Assembly: GCA_963668325.1 (NCBI GenBank)
Contig: OY764222.1
Location: 3,166,467 to 3,230,466, forward strand
Direction of reading: 5' to 3'
DNA from: MPNP01 sp963668325
GTDB lineage: Bacteria; Pseudomonadota; Alphaproteobacteria; Rhodobacterales; Rhodobacteraceae
DNA: 64,000 nt
Below the pieces are notes generated by a model that saw only the letters and a list, made by a program, of their open reading frames with translations, had not been told where the DNA came from and made no database searches. Made by a program: the position numbers and the translations under genes. The first letter of the stretch is position 1. Every line of letters begins with the position of its first letter. This document shows positions 26,382 through 35,883 of the stretch, piece after piece.

Positions 26382-28088
26382 ATGGGAAAGATGAAAACAT
26401 TAATACTCATTTCAGGTATAATTTTTGGAATCAGCATATTCGCAGGTGTACATGCTGAAAGAGGGTCTTCAGGGCATCTAAAGATTCTGTTTTGGCAAGC
26501 ACCTTCACTCATGAATCCATATCTTTCTGGTGGATTGAAAGAAATCGAAGCATCATCTTTGGTTCTTGAGCCCTTGGCACGTTTTGATCAGGATGGGAAC
26601 TTGATTCCCTGGCTGGCAAAATCAATACCAACGGTTGGTAATGGGGGTGTATCACCTGACCTTACGTCAATCACCTGGATTCTACGGGATGATCTATTGT
26701 GGTCAGATGGTACTCCCGTTACAGCAGAAGATATCCTTTTCACTTACGAGTATTGTACTCATCCTGAAAGTGGGTGTACTAGAGAAGCAGGTTTTGAGAA
26801 TATTGTTACCATCAAGGCCGTAGACAAATTGACTATAATCATTACTTTCAACGGACCCAAGCCCTTTCCATATGTGGCCTTTGTTGGATCTACCCATCCG
26901 ATATTGCCAAAGAAACAATTTTTTGAATGTTTGGGAGAAAATGCCCTTGGTTGTAGTAAACAGAACTTTTCTCCCATTGGGACGGGGCCGTTTATTGTAA
27001 CTGAATTTCGTCCCAACGACGTTATGTTGCTTGAGGCCAATGAAAACTACCGACAACCTAACAAGCCTGGATTTGTCAAGGTGACATTCAAGGGCGGTGG
27101 CGATGCAATGGCTGCAGGTCGTGCAGTTCTTGAGACAGGCGAATTTGACTATGCTTGGAACCTGCAACTTCCTCCAACCATTCTATCTCAACTGGAAGCT
27201 CCAGGAAAAGGTAAGATTGTCTCATCTTTTGGATCATCCGTTGAAGGAATTATCGTCAATTTGACAAATCCTGACCCGACCCTTGGCGAGGAAAGGTCTA
27301 CCCGTGCTTATCCTCACCCTTTTCTAAGTGACATCACTGTTCGTAAAGCCTTATCCCTGGCAATTGATCGAAACATCTTGAATGAAATTGGTTATGGTTT
27401 TACCGGGCAACCGACCTGTAATATTCTTGCCGCACCATCATACTATGCCTCAACCAATAATGATTCCTGCTTGGTTCAAGATTTGGCTGAAGCAAATAAA
27501 TTACTTGATAACGCTGGTTGGTTAAAGGGTACTGATGGTGTCAGAACCAAGGATGACATAAGACTATCAGTCCTTTTTCAAACTTCGACAAACTCAGTTC
27601 GGCAGAATTTTCAAGCTCTTATCAAGCAATGGTGGTCAGAAATCGGTGTGGAAACCGAACTTAGGAATATTGATGCCTCGGTCTTTTTTGGTGGCGACCC
27701 TGATAATCCCGACACCTACCTGAAATTTTATGCTGACCTCCAAATGTATACCAGATCCTCCGAAGGGACAGATCCGGAGTCAACTCTGGTTACATGGAAA
27801 TGCGGGCAGGAACCTTCCCCTCAATCTCAATGGTTGGGTATCAACATACCACGATTTTGTGATCCCGCTTATGATGCCCTTGTTGATGAATTGGAAGGCA
27901 CTGGGCAATTCAACCGAAGAATTGAATTGGCCAAGGCAATGAATGACAAATTGATCCAGGAATACATACTTATTCCATTGGTCCACCGAGGCAATGTTTC
28001 AGCCCACGCCAACACCTTGGAAGGTGTAAAACTGAATCCTTGGGATGCTGAGCTATGGAATATCGCTGACTGGACCAGAATTCAATGA
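26382..28088 (+). CDS. Family-5 (peptide/nickel-type) ABC solute-binding protein
   Basis: A periplasmic binding protein of about 568 residues of the OppA/DppA class. N-terminal signal peptide MKTLILISGIIFGISIFAG with cleavage near VHA. Family hallmarks: SSLVLEPLARFDQDGNLIPW, LRDDLLWSDGTPVTAEDILF and FSPIGTGPFIVTEF. ATG 26382 is taken as start; ATG 26391 is equally possible and neither has a strong ribosome site. No cognate permease or ATPase genes lie nearby, since the next gene is a convergent kinase, so it either pairs with a remote system or is an orphan. Confidence 0.85.
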   Translation: MGKMKTLILISGIIFGISIFAGVHAERGSSGHLKILFWQAPSLMNPYLSGGLKEIEASSLVLEPLARFDQDGNLIPWLAKSIPTVGNGGVSPDLTSITWILRDDLLWSDGTPVTAEDILFTYEYCTHPESGCTREAGFENIVTIKAVDKLTIIITFNGPKPFPYVAFVGSTHPILPKKQFFECLGENALGCSKQNFSPIGTGPFIVTEFRPNDVMLLEANENYRQPNKPGFVKVTFKGGGDAMAAGRAVLETGEFDYAWNLQLPPTILSQLEAPGKGKIVSSFGSSVEGIIVNLTNPDPTLGEERSTRAYPHPFLSDITVRKALSLAIDRNILNEIGYGFTGQPTCNILAAPSYYASTNNDSCLVQDLAEANKLLDNAGWLKGTDGVRTKDDIRLSVLFQTSTNSVRQNFQALIKQWWSEIGVETELRNIDASVFFGGDPDNPDTYLKFYADLQMYTRSSEGTDPESTLVTWKCGQEPSPQSQWLGINIPRFCDPAYDALVDELEGTGQFNRRIELAKAMNDKLIQEYILIPLVHRGNVSAHANTLEGVKLNPWDAELWNIADWTRIQ

Positions 28089-28157
28089 TGGTGCATTCTG
28101 CCCAAATTAGAGCCTTCGAGCAGTGCCCAATCAGTTTATTCTGGTATGCTTGGGCAG

Positions 28158-29030
28158 TTAACTCAATGCCCCAAATTTAGTGGTTGATTTTGCGGCCGCG
28201 ATATTGGCCACTTCTGCGGCCGTTTTAAAACAATTGGTTTTAATCCATGTTGCAAGAAAAGCACCATTAAAGCAATCACCAGCACCAGTTGCATCAACCG
28301 ACTCAACTTCTTGACCCGGAAGCAATGTGGGGTTTCCATCTTCTGACAAATAGACCCCGTTCTTGCCGAGTGTTAAGACTACTGTTTTGGGGCCCAACTT
28401 ATGATAGTATTCACAAATATGGCTTGGGGTTGTCAAACCAGTCAGTTGTTGGGCATCTTCCAAACTTGGCAGGGCAATGCTGCAATATTTGAATGTATCA
28501 TGAATTGCCTCCCTCGCTTGATCAATAGGCCAAAGGGTTGTTCTCAGATTGGGGTCAAAGGCTACCGTAGTAGAACATTCCTTAGCCAAGAGAATAGCAT
28601 CATGCGTTGCCTTATGCATTGATTCACTAATTGCCAGATTGATCCCCGAAGCATAAAAAACCGAACTTGCACAAATAGCCTCTCTTGGCAGTGCCGATGG
28701 TTGAAATTTACTTGCGGCCGAGTTGGCCCTTCGATAACTGAACTTATGACCTTCGGGACCATGGGTTACAAAATATACACCAGTCTCCTCCCCTGGGATT
28801 GATTCTACATTTGAATAATCAACACTCTCTGATTGCCATTTCTTGATGATTTCAGCGCCAAAAATATCTTTTCCCAACCGGCTGATAAAAGCAGTTTTGG
28901 CACCATGTTGGGCTGCTGAAATTGCTACATTGGAGACATCTCCGCCTATACCGATACGGTACATGCCTGCAGATTGTTGATTAAATTCTACCATGGGTTC
29001 ACCAAGACAAATTAAATCAAAGCTATTCAT
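28158..29030 (-). CDS. PfkB-family sugar kinase, KDG kinase-like
   Basis: A 290-residue ribokinase/PfkB-fold kinase. N-terminal LICLGEPMVEFNQ and GGDVSNVAISAAQHG match 2-keto-3-deoxygluconate kinases; the C-terminal signature DATGAGDCFNGAF contains the catalytic Asp and anion hole. It would phosphorylate 2-keto-3-deoxygluconate or a related keto-acid, consistent with the aldonate dehydratase 1.9 kb away on the same strand. The C-terminus is somewhat short for the family, ending at KFGALS. Confidence 0.83.
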   Translation of the reverse strand: MNSFDLICLGEPMVEFNQQSAGMYRIGIGGDVSNVAISAAQHGAKTAFISRLGKDIFGAEIIKKWQSESVDYSNVESIPGEETGVYFVTHGPEGHKFSYRRANSAASKFQPSALPREAICASSVFYASGINLAISESMHKATHDAILLAKECSTTVAFDPNLRTTLWPIDQAREAIHDTFKYCSIALPSLEDAQQLTGLTTPSHICEYYHKLGPKTVVLTLGKNGVYLSEDGNPTLLPGQEVESVDATGAGDCFNGAFLATWIKTNCFKTAAEVANIAAAKSTTKFGALS

Positions 29031-29297
29031 AACTCCTTTTCTCCTGAGTGTTCGGTTAATTGAACAAGTATCGGCAATAATGGAATGAACTTTACAACTT
29101 ATGTAGGTAATTAATGCAAGAAGGGAAACAGCCCATTGCTAACTTCCAGCCCATGGTACGCTGACCTCTAATAATTCCAGGGAAGTTAGTACCAAGATGG
29201 AATAATATTCAAGTGGAGGGACTGTATACTTTCGTTCCTGTTATTGAAACCCTCCTTGAATCTCCCCTTGAACAGGCTGGTTCAAGCCAGAACGGTT

Positions 29298-30359
29298 TCA
29301 ATAAATTCGAGCCTCAGTTGATTTGTCAAACAGATAAATTGCTTGATCTTCAAAGACAAGATTTACCGGCGTTTGGGGTGCAGTTGTACCTTCCCCCTTT
29401 GTCTCTACAACAATTCTTTCATTGGTAGGTGTCTGGAGGTAGTCATAGGTTACCCCACCCAATTTTTCAGACAATTCAGTAACAATTTCGGAATCACCCG
29501 TATTTATGGAAAGGTCTTGTGGGCGCAAGCCAATAATTACTGATGTGCCTTCCTTCGGTAGGGTTGACTGTGTTTTATAAACCTGATTGCCCAGAGCACT
29601 TATTTGAACTCCCCCATCTTTAACCGATCCAGCCAGGAAATTCATGCTGGGAGAGCCAATAAATCCGGCCACAAACTTGTTTGAGGGATTATTGTATAGC
29701 TCCATTGGTGCACCGACCTGTTCAACGATTCCATCTCTCAGGACTACTATTTTATCCGCCAATGTCATGGCTTCAACCTGGTCGTGTGTGACATAGATCA
29801 TTGTGACATCCATCTCCTGATGGAGACGGGCAATTTCAACCCGCATTTCAACCCGCAGTTCAGCATCCAGATTTGACAAGGGCTCGTCAAAAAGGAATAC
29901 TTCAGGTCCTCTTACAATTGCACGCCCAATGGCAACCCTTTGCCTTTGGCCACCAGAAAGTGCCTTGGGTTTCCGGTGGAGGTATTCTGATAACTTCAGA
30001 ATATCGGCGGCTTCCTGGACTTTTTTATCAATCTCAGCTTTAGGAACCTTGTTCATTTTTAGACCAAAGCCAAGGTTTTGCTCTACGGTCATGTGGGGAT
30101 AAAGGGCATAGGTCTGAAAAACCATGGCTATCCCACGGTCAGCAGCATCTGCATTGGTAACATCCCTTTGTCCGATATGGACGTTGCCTTTAGTTGTTTC
30201 CTCCAAACCAGCGATCATTCTCAGGAGGGTTGATTTACCACATCCCGAGGGTCCGACAAACACACAGAATTCACCATCGCTAATATCCAAGTCTATGCCG
30301 TGGATGACTTCGACATCACCATAGTTCTTGTAAACTGACTCTAATTTAACTCCTGACAT
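29298..30359 (-). CDS. MalK/UgpC-class sugar ABC ATPase
   Basis: A 353-residue ATPase with Walker A (FVGPSGCGKST), Q-loop (MVFQTYALYPHMTV), signature (LSGGQRQRVAIGRA), Walker B (FLFDEPLSNLD), H-loop and a C-terminal TOBE-like domain. ATG 30359 with GGAAGG upstream is preferred over the TTG one codon earlier. It is divergent from a family-1 binding protein and two permeases and is almost certainly their ATPase. Its N-terminal sequence strongly resembles the broken aglK product, so it might in principle also serve AglF (inference). Confidence 0.92.
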   Translation of the reverse strand: MSGVKLESVYKNYGDVEVIHGIDLDISDGEFCVFVGPSGCGKSTLLRMIAGLEETTKGNVHIGQRDVTNADAADRGIAMVFQTYALYPHMTVEQNLGFGLKMNKVPKAEIDKKVQEAADILKLSEYLHRKPKALSGGQRQRVAIGRAIVRGPEVFLFDEPLSNLDAELRVEMRVEIARLHQEMDVTMIYVTHDQVEAMTLADKIVVLRDGIVEQVGAPMELYNNPSNKFVAGFIGSPSMNFLAGSVKDGGVQISALGNQVYKTQSTLPKEGTSVIIGLRPQDLSINTGDSEIVTELSEKLGGVTYDYLQTPTNERIVVETKGEGTTAPQTPVNLVFEDQAIYLFDKSTEARIY

Positions 30360-30591
30360 CAATACCTTCCTAAAGACCTACTGCAATATCTGACTAACAT
30401 CTAGGCATTAATCTCGACCAAACAACATTAATCAATGTGTTACCAATCCATTCGCACTCCGATTGATCAAAAAAAGCCGGCAATGACAACATTAATCCCC
30501 GGTCCTCTGCCTAAAATTGCACTTCTATTTGAATTATAATGCGGAATTAACTACTTGTTGATGATATTTTTATACTTTGTTAGGAGAAGAA

Positions 30592-31827
30592 ATGAAATCG
30601 AATATTAAGCAGTTATTGACTGCCGTCGCTGTTATTGCCATTGGGGGATCAGTGTCCGCAAGCGAATTGGTTATCAATACAGATACTTCAGACCCAGCTC
30701 CCAAAAAAGCTTTTGAAGATCTGATTGAAGGCTTCAAGGCGGAGAACCCTGATATTGAAGTGACCTGGAATCTATTTGACCATGAGGGTTACAAAACCTC
30801 CATCCGGAACTTTTTGACAGCCGATGCACCAGATATTGCTAACTGGTATGCAGGTAACCGTATGTTGCCTTATGTAAATGCAGGTCTTTTTGAACCTGTC
30901 GGCGATGTTTGGGCAGCCGAGGGACTTGATGAGTCTTTGAAGTCTGCTCTGCCATCCATGACCATTGATGGTGAAATCTGGGGTGTGCCCTATACCTATT
31001 ATCAATGGGGTGTTTATTACCGTAAGGATATTTTTGAGGATTTGGGAATTGAAGTCCCGACCAATTGGAAAGAATTTACGCTAGCTGGCGCAACACTGCT
31101 AGAGAATGGAATTACGCCAATTACAATTGGCACCAAATACCTTTGGACCGCGGCGGGTGTATTTGACTACATCAATTTGCGTACCAATGGCTATGATTTC
31201 CATATGGCATTGACCCGAGGTGAAATCCCCTGGACTGATGATCGGGTACGAGCCACCATGGAGAACTGGAGAGAAATTGTCCAAGCTGGTTTCTTCCTGG
31301 AAAATCATGCCGCCTACACTTGGCAAGAAGCTCTTGCTCCAATGGTTAATGGTGATGCTGCCATGTACGTCATGGGTAATTTCTCCGTTGCACCACTACG
31401 TGAAGCAGGCTTGACGGATGACCAGTTGGGCTTCTTCCAGTTTCCGATGATTACACCGGGAATTGCGGTTGCCGAGGAAGCACCGACCGATACCGTCCAT
31501 ATTCCGTCCAACGCTCAGAACAAGGAAAATGCCCGGAAATTCCTGGCCTATATTGCTCGTGCTGATGTCCAAACCCAGATCAATGCCACTTTGGGCCAGC
31601 TACCGATTAATTCGGGTTCAGAAGTAGCTGATGACAAGTTTCTGGAAGCAGGTTTTGCAATGCTTTCAGCCGCTGATGGTGGTATAGCACAGTTCTTTGA
31701 CCGCGATGCTCCGGCTGAAATGGCAGCCGAAGGTATGCAGGGTTTCCAGGAATTCATGGTTAAGCCAGACCGGCTTGATGATATCCTTGAACGATTGGAA
31801 AAAGCCCGGCAAAGGATTTACCAATAA
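30592..31827 (+). CDS. Family-1 sugar ABC solute-binding protein
   Basis: A 411-residue extracellular sugar-binding protein. Start ATG 30592, preceded by AGGAGAAG; an upstream TTG (30577) would add five residues. Signal peptide MKSNIKQLLTAVAVIAIGGS with cleavage after VSAS or nearby. Family features include the DHEGYKTSIRNFLTADAPD and GVPYTYYQWGVYYRKDIF regions. It feeds the two permeases downstream. The intercistronic hairpin at 31837 probably keeps its message in excess. Confidence 0.9.
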   Translation: MKSNIKQLLTAVAVIAIGGSVSASELVINTDTSDPAPKKAFEDLIEGFKAENPDIEVTWNLFDHEGYKTSIRNFLTADAPDIANWYAGNRMLPYVNAGLFEPVGDVWAAEGLDESLKSALPSMTIDGEIWGVPYTYYQWGVYYRKDIFEDLGIEVPTNWKEFTLAGATLLENGITPITIGTKYLWTAAGVFDYINLRTNGYDFHMALTRGEIPWTDDRVRATMENWREIVQAGFFLENHAAYTWQEALAPMVNGDAAMYVMGNFSVAPLREAGLTDDQLGFFQFPMITPGIAVAEEAPTDTVHIPSNAQNKENARKFLAYIARADVQTQINATLGQLPINSGSEVADDKFLEAGFAMLSAADGGIAQFFDRDAPAEMAAEGMQGFQEFMVKPDRLDDILERLEKARQRIYQ

Positions 31828-31836
31828 TTAACAACC

Positions 31837-31864
31837 GAACACTACAGCTTCGGCTGTAGTGTTC
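31837..31864 (+). promoter_or_regulatory. UUCG hairpin between binding protein and permease
   Basis: A perfect 12-bp inverted repeat, GAACACTACAGC and GCTGTAGTGTTC, closed by the very stable TTCG tetraloop, 10 bp after the binding-protein stop. No U-run follows, which suggests 3' protection or partial termination rather than a full stop. Confidence 0.75.
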
Positions 31865-31885
31865 ATACACCTTACAGGATCATTA

Positions 31886-32770
31886 ATGCGGCTATTTGGC
31901 CTTTCTCAGAGGACACTCGCACCTTGGCTGTTTCTAGCACCTGGGGTTTTTGTCTTTCTGATTTATGTGATCCTCCCAATCTTTCAATCAATTAATATTT
32001 CCTTCTACCAGTGGGATGGGCTGGGTGAAAAAACCTACATTGGCTTGGGAAATTATTTTGAACTTGTTGATGACGACGCCTTTTATACATCGCTTAAAAA
32101 CAATGTTATTTGGCTAGTCCTCTATTTGCTTGCCATACCCGCCGGTTTATTCATTGCACTATTTCTAAACCAGACCGTATGGGGTATCAGGCTCTATAAA
32201 TCCCTATTCTTTTTTCCTTTTGTTATTAGCCAGGTAGTTGTTGGTTTGGTCTTCAGCTGGTTTTATGATCCAACCAACGGCTTGATGAATATTATCCTGA
32301 ATGGTATGGGGTTCGCTTCCATACCGGTGTTAGCTGATGAACGATATGTAACCTACGGGATTATCCTTGCTGGCCTTTGGCCGCAAACTGCATACTGTAT
32401 GATATTGTACCTCACAGGTTTGAATGCGGTTGATCCCGAACAGATTGAAGCAGGCCGGCTTGACAATGCCAAGGGATGGAAAATGCTATGGTATGTTGTG
32501 TTGCCGCAACTAAAACCAGCGACCTTCATTGCCATAGTTGTAACTGTCATCGGTGCCTTACGGTCTTTTGACCTGGTCTCGATTATGACCAAGGGTGGAC
32601 CTTGGGGTTCAAGCCGAGTACTGGGTTATTACATGTATGAGAAAGCCTTCTCCGAGTATGGCTTTAGGATGGGATATGGGGCGGCGATAGCTGTTGTTCT
32701 GTTCCTGATCATGATTGTTTACATCAGTTTCTTTCTCTACAAGATGTATCGTGATGAGAAGGGGCATTAG
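31886..32770 (+). CDS. Sugar ABC permease (MalF type)
   Basis: A 294-residue six-helix permease starting at ATG 31886 (AGGA seven bases upstream); the earlier GTG falls inside the hairpin. First helix LFLAPGVFVFLIYVILPIF, EAA loop DPEQIEAGRLDNAKGWKMLW with the characteristic Gly, and the end helices before YKMYRDEKGH. Works with the permease that begins directly at its stop. Confidence 0.9.
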   Translation: MRLFGLSQRTLAPWLFLAPGVFVFLIYVILPIFQSINISFYQWDGLGEKTYIGLGNYFELVDDDAFYTSLKNNVIWLVLYLLAIPAGLFIALFLNQTVWGIRLYKSLFFFPFVISQVVVGLVFSWFYDPTNGLMNIILNGMGFASIPVLADERYVTYGIILAGLWPQTAYCMILYLTGLNAVDPEQIEAGRLDNAKGWKMLWYVVLPQLKPATFIAIVVTVIGALRSFDLVSIMTKGGPWGSSRVLGYYMYEKAFSEYGFRMGYGAAIAVVLFLIMIVYISFFLYKMYRDEKGH

Positions 32771-33619
32771 ATGTTTCCGGCACCCATAGAAAGAAGAACA
32801 CTTCCACTTCAGTGGATTTATAAGGTAGCACTCCCGATTGCGTTAATACTTTGGCTCTTGCCTCTCATCGCTGTATTTTTGACTTCCGTCCGGTCCGCAG
32901 GAGATATTACAGCAGGAAACTATTGGGGCTGGCCAACCTCAATCAACCTGGTGGACAACTACACCTCGATTTTTGAGAATACCCCCCTGGGCAAATACCT
33001 ATTCAACAGTTTTCGAGTAACCATACCCACGGTCATTGGTGCTGTTGCTTTGTCATGCATGACTGGATTTGCCCTGGCTGTATATCAGTTCAGGTCCAAT
33101 CTGCTGGTCTTTTTTATGTTTATTGCCGGCAACTTCGTACCTTTTCAGATCCTGATGGTTCCCGTTCGTGATTTAACCTTGCAATTGGGGATTTACAATA
33201 CAACCACGGGTTTGGCCATGTTTCACATTGCCTTTCAAACAGGCTTTTGTACTCTTTTTATGCGCAACTTCATCAGGGCCCTTCCCCGGGAACTGATTGA
33301 AGCAGCCAGGGTTGAAGGGGTTTCTGAAATCCGGATATTCTGGTTTGTGGTATTACCCCTGATGAAACCAGCCATTGCTGCTTTGAGTGTCTTGATCTTT
33401 ACCTTTATCTGGAACGACTATTTCTGGGCAACAGTTTTGACCCAGGGTGTGGATTCACAACCCATCACGGCTGGCCTTTATTCACTCAATGGCCAGTGGA
33501 TTGCCGCCTGGCACCTCATATCTGCCGGTTCTATTGTTGCGGCACTTCCACCCGTAGCCATGTTCTTTCTCATGCAAAAACATTTTATTGCCGGCTTGAC
33601 CCTGGGCGCCGTCAAATAA
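32771..33619 (+). CDS. Sugar ABC permease (MalG type)
   Basis: A 282-residue permease whose ATG abuts the upstream stop. EAA motif PRELIEAARVEGVSEIRIFW, typical C-terminal FIAGLTLGAVK. Forms the heterodimeric channel with the preceding protein, energised by the ATPase at 29298-30359. Substrate unknown. Confidence 0.9.
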   Translation: MFPAPIERRTLPLQWIYKVALPIALILWLLPLIAVFLTSVRSAGDITAGNYWGWPTSINLVDNYTSIFENTPLGKYLFNSFRVTIPTVIGAVALSCMTGFALAVYQFRSNLLVFFMFIAGNFVPFQILMVPVRDLTLQLGIYNTTTGLAMFHIAFQTGFCTLFMRNFIRALPRELIEAARVEGVSEIRIFWFVVLPLMKPAIAALSVLIFTFIWNDYFWATVLTQGVDSQPITAGLYSLNGQWIAAWHLISAGSIVAALPPVAMFFLMQKHFIAGLTLGAVK

Positions 33620-33639
33620 ATACTCAACCGAGGTTCACC

Positions 33640-34077
33640 ATGAAATACTCATTGGAAATTGATATCAACAAGCCCAGAGAAGAAGTTGCTCGGTTAATGC
33701 AGGATCGAGATAATTTTAAGGAATGGCAACCTCAATTGATTAGCACTGAATTGCTGGAAGGGAACTCTGGCGAAGAAGGAAGTCGTTATAAAATCGTGGT
33801 ATCCATGGGTAAAAAAACCATGGAAATGACCGAAACTCTGGTGATCAACGCCTTACCTGATCATTGCCAGATACAGTATGATGCTTCTGGCAACATAAAT
33901 ATAATGGATTTCTGGTTTAGTGAACGCACTCCTACTTCCACAAGGTTGGTGGCCCAATCCTATTTTGAGTGTAAGGGATTGGTCATGAAATTAATGTCCT
34001 ACCTGATGCCGGGTGCCTTCAAAAAACAAACCAGAAAATACATGACCGATTTCAAAACCTTTGTTGAAAGCCAATAG
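33640..34077 (+). CDS. SRPBCC (START/Bet v1-like) protein
   Basis: A 145-residue protein with the polyketide-cyclase/START-like fold: N-terminal strand YSLEIDINKPREEVARLM, DRDNFKEWQPQL, and a C-terminal long helix (MPGAFKKQTRKYMTDFKTFV). ATG 33640 with GAGG upstream. It probably binds a lipid or other small hydrophobic ligand; no function is assigned. Twenty bases downstream of the ABC permease, so it may be the operon's last cistron. Confidence 0.8.
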   Translation: MKYSLEIDINKPREEVARLMQDRDNFKEWQPQLISTELLEGNSGEEGSRYKIVVSMGKKTMEMTETLVINALPDHCQIQYDASGNINIMDFWFSERTPTSTRLVAQSYFECKGLVMKLMSYLMPGAFKKQTRKYMTDFKTFVESQ

Positions 34078-34090
34078 ATCCTAAAAATCC

Positions 34091-34585
34091 TTGAGTAACA
34101 AACACCCAATAGACCTTAAACAACTCGAAAAGTACTTTCAGCTTCATCATCAGGAAGATAACTTTCTGGATAATGTGCTGGAGTTTATTCCCGAAGATGA
34201 ATTTGAAGTGGCAAATTCATGGTTGCTCAAGCGATATATTGAGGAAGGAAACCAACCTCCTCCCGACAGGCAGGAAAAAATTCTTGCTCTACTACCCATG
34301 GTTACCCATTGGGAGGCAAGATTGCATCTACTGCAAATTCTTCCCAAAATACCCATTGCAAAGGCAAAAGCTGCCGAAACCAGAATTTTCTTGCTGCAAT
34401 TGGTTACAGAAAAAAATAAGTTCATAAGGGCTTGGGCTTATAACGGGCTTTATCATCTCCAAGCTTGCCACCCGGTTTACAAAAAGGAAGTGATTGAACT
34501 TCTCAACAGCGTATATCTAGAAGAAGCTCCTGCCGTTAGGTCCCGGATTAGAAACATTTTAGGAAAAAACGAATGGCAAACCTGA
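34091..34585 (+). CDS. Small helical (HEAT-repeat-like) protein
   Basis: A 164-residue helical protein, not recognised beyond a possible HEAT-repeat pattern (WEARLHLLQILPKI, FIRAWAYNGLYHLQ, VRSRIRNILGKNEW). The only available start is TTG 34091, 13 bp after the SRPBCC stop, with no good ribosome site, so the true start is uncertain. It overlaps the next gene by 13 bases, which supports a real coding frame through coupling. Confidence 0.6.
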   Translation: MSNKHPIDLKQLEKYFQLHHQEDNFLDNVLEFIPEDEFEVANSWLLKRYIEEGNQPPPDRQEKILALLPMVTHWEARLHLLQILPKIPIAKAKAAETRIFLLQLVTEKNKFIRAWAYNGLYHLQACHPVYKKEVIELLNSVYLEEAPAVRSRIRNILGKNEWQT

Positions 34586-35868
34586 TTAAGGAACCCTTTT
34601 GGTGGGAAAGTGCTGGTAAACCACAACCAGTTGCAGAAATTCCCCTTCCCAGGGAAGTTGATGTTGTCGTGATTGGAGCTGGCTTGACGGGGTTAACCGC
34701 AGCACTGTTTTTGGCCAAAGCAAATAAAGAGGTTCTCGTCCTCGATAGAATTACACCCTGTATGGGGGCAAGTTCCAGAAATGGCGGGATGATCGGTGGC
34801 GGGCATCGGGTCCCAGTTGACCTGCTCATTGGTAAATACGGTAGAGACCTGGCCACACGATTACTCCAGGAAATGCACATCGATTCAACACTTTTTGCCA
34901 AAGACCTCATGGCAACTGAAAATATTGCTTGTGATTTCCAGGAGACCGGTCGGTTTCAGGCTTTCTGGAAAACGACTGATTATGATTCCTATGCCCGTCA
35001 ACTGGACCAGCTAAAAGATTTAATTCCAGTACAGGCTGAGGTGGTTTCACCTACCCAGCAGAAAGAGGAAGTCGCCAGCAATGCCTATCATGGTGGAATT
35101 TCTTACCAACTCCATGGCGGAATAAATCCAGCCAAATGGGTTTATGGCATCAAAGACAGCGCTTTGAAAAATGGTGTTGTCATCCAGGGGGATACCCCAG
35201 TCGAAAAATTGTATTTCGAATCAGGGGGACATTCTGTTAAAACCCCAAGAGGTACGGTTAAGGCCAAAGAAGTCCTGATGGCCACGAATGGGTATACACC
35301 TACAAATTTCGGTGCTTTAAGCAAGCGAATCTTTCCGATTCCCAGTTTTATTATTGTAACCGAAACCTTGGGCGAAAATCGGGTAAGAGACTTGTTTCCT
35401 GGCCTGAAGATGATAGTGGAAACCCGTGAAAGACATTGTTACTTCCGTCCTTCACCAGATAGAAAAAGAATAGTTTTTGGTGGAAGAGCTGCCATGTTCA
35501 AAACACCGGACAAATTTTTTGAGAACCAGCTACGTATGTTGCTTGGAGGTATTTTCCCTGAACTCAGGAATGTTGGAATTACCCATGCCTGGTGGGGTAA
35601 AACGGGTTTCACCTTTGAAATGCTTCCCCATGTAGGGAAGTTAGCCAATGTCTGGCATGCTATGGGGTACTGTGGCAATGGAAATGGCATGGCCCCATGG
35701 CTGGGATATAAGGTGGCCAATCGCATCCTGGGGAAACCAGAAGGTAAAACTGCCTTTGCTGAAATCGACATGCCAACAAAATGGTACTATAACGGCACCC
35801 CCTGGTTCTTGCCCTTGGCCGATGTGGGATTCAGGTTTAGGGATATTTACTCCAACATCCAGAAATAA
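34573..35868 (+). CDS. DAO-family FAD-dependent oxidoreductase
   Basis: A 431-residue amine/amino-acid oxidase-like flavoprotein (DadA/OrdL type). FAD-binding Rossmann motif DVVVIGAGLTGLTAALFLAK near residue 29 and a second dinucleotide-associated motif SSRNGGMIGGGH; the C-terminus has GYCGNGNGMAPWLGYKVA, typical of the family. Likely oxidises a secondary amine or D-amino acid, with electrons to oxygen or the chain. Overlaps the upstream small gene by 13 bases. Confidence 0.86.
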   Translation: MANLIKEPFWWESAGKPQPVAEIPLPREVDVVVIGAGLTGLTAALFLAKANKEVLVLDRITPCMGASSRNGGMIGGGHRVPVDLLIGKYGRDLATRLLQEMHIDSTLFAKDLMATENIACDFQETGRFQAFWKTTDYDSYARQLDQLKDLIPVQAEVVSPTQQKEEVASNAYHGGISYQLHGGINPAKWVYGIKDSALKNGVVIQGDTPVEKLYFESGGHSVKTPRGTVKAKEVLMATNGYTPTNFGALSKRIFPIPSFIIVTETLGENRVRDLFPGLKMIVETRERHCYFRPSPDRKRIVFGGRAAMFKTPDKFFENQLRMLLGGIFPELRNVGITHAWWGKTGFTFEMLPHVGKLANVWHAMGYCGNGNGMAPWLGYKVANRILGKPEGKTAFAEIDMPTKWYYNGTPWFLPLADVGFRFRDIYSNIQK

Positions 35869-35883
35869 TCTTTTTGGTCAGGT

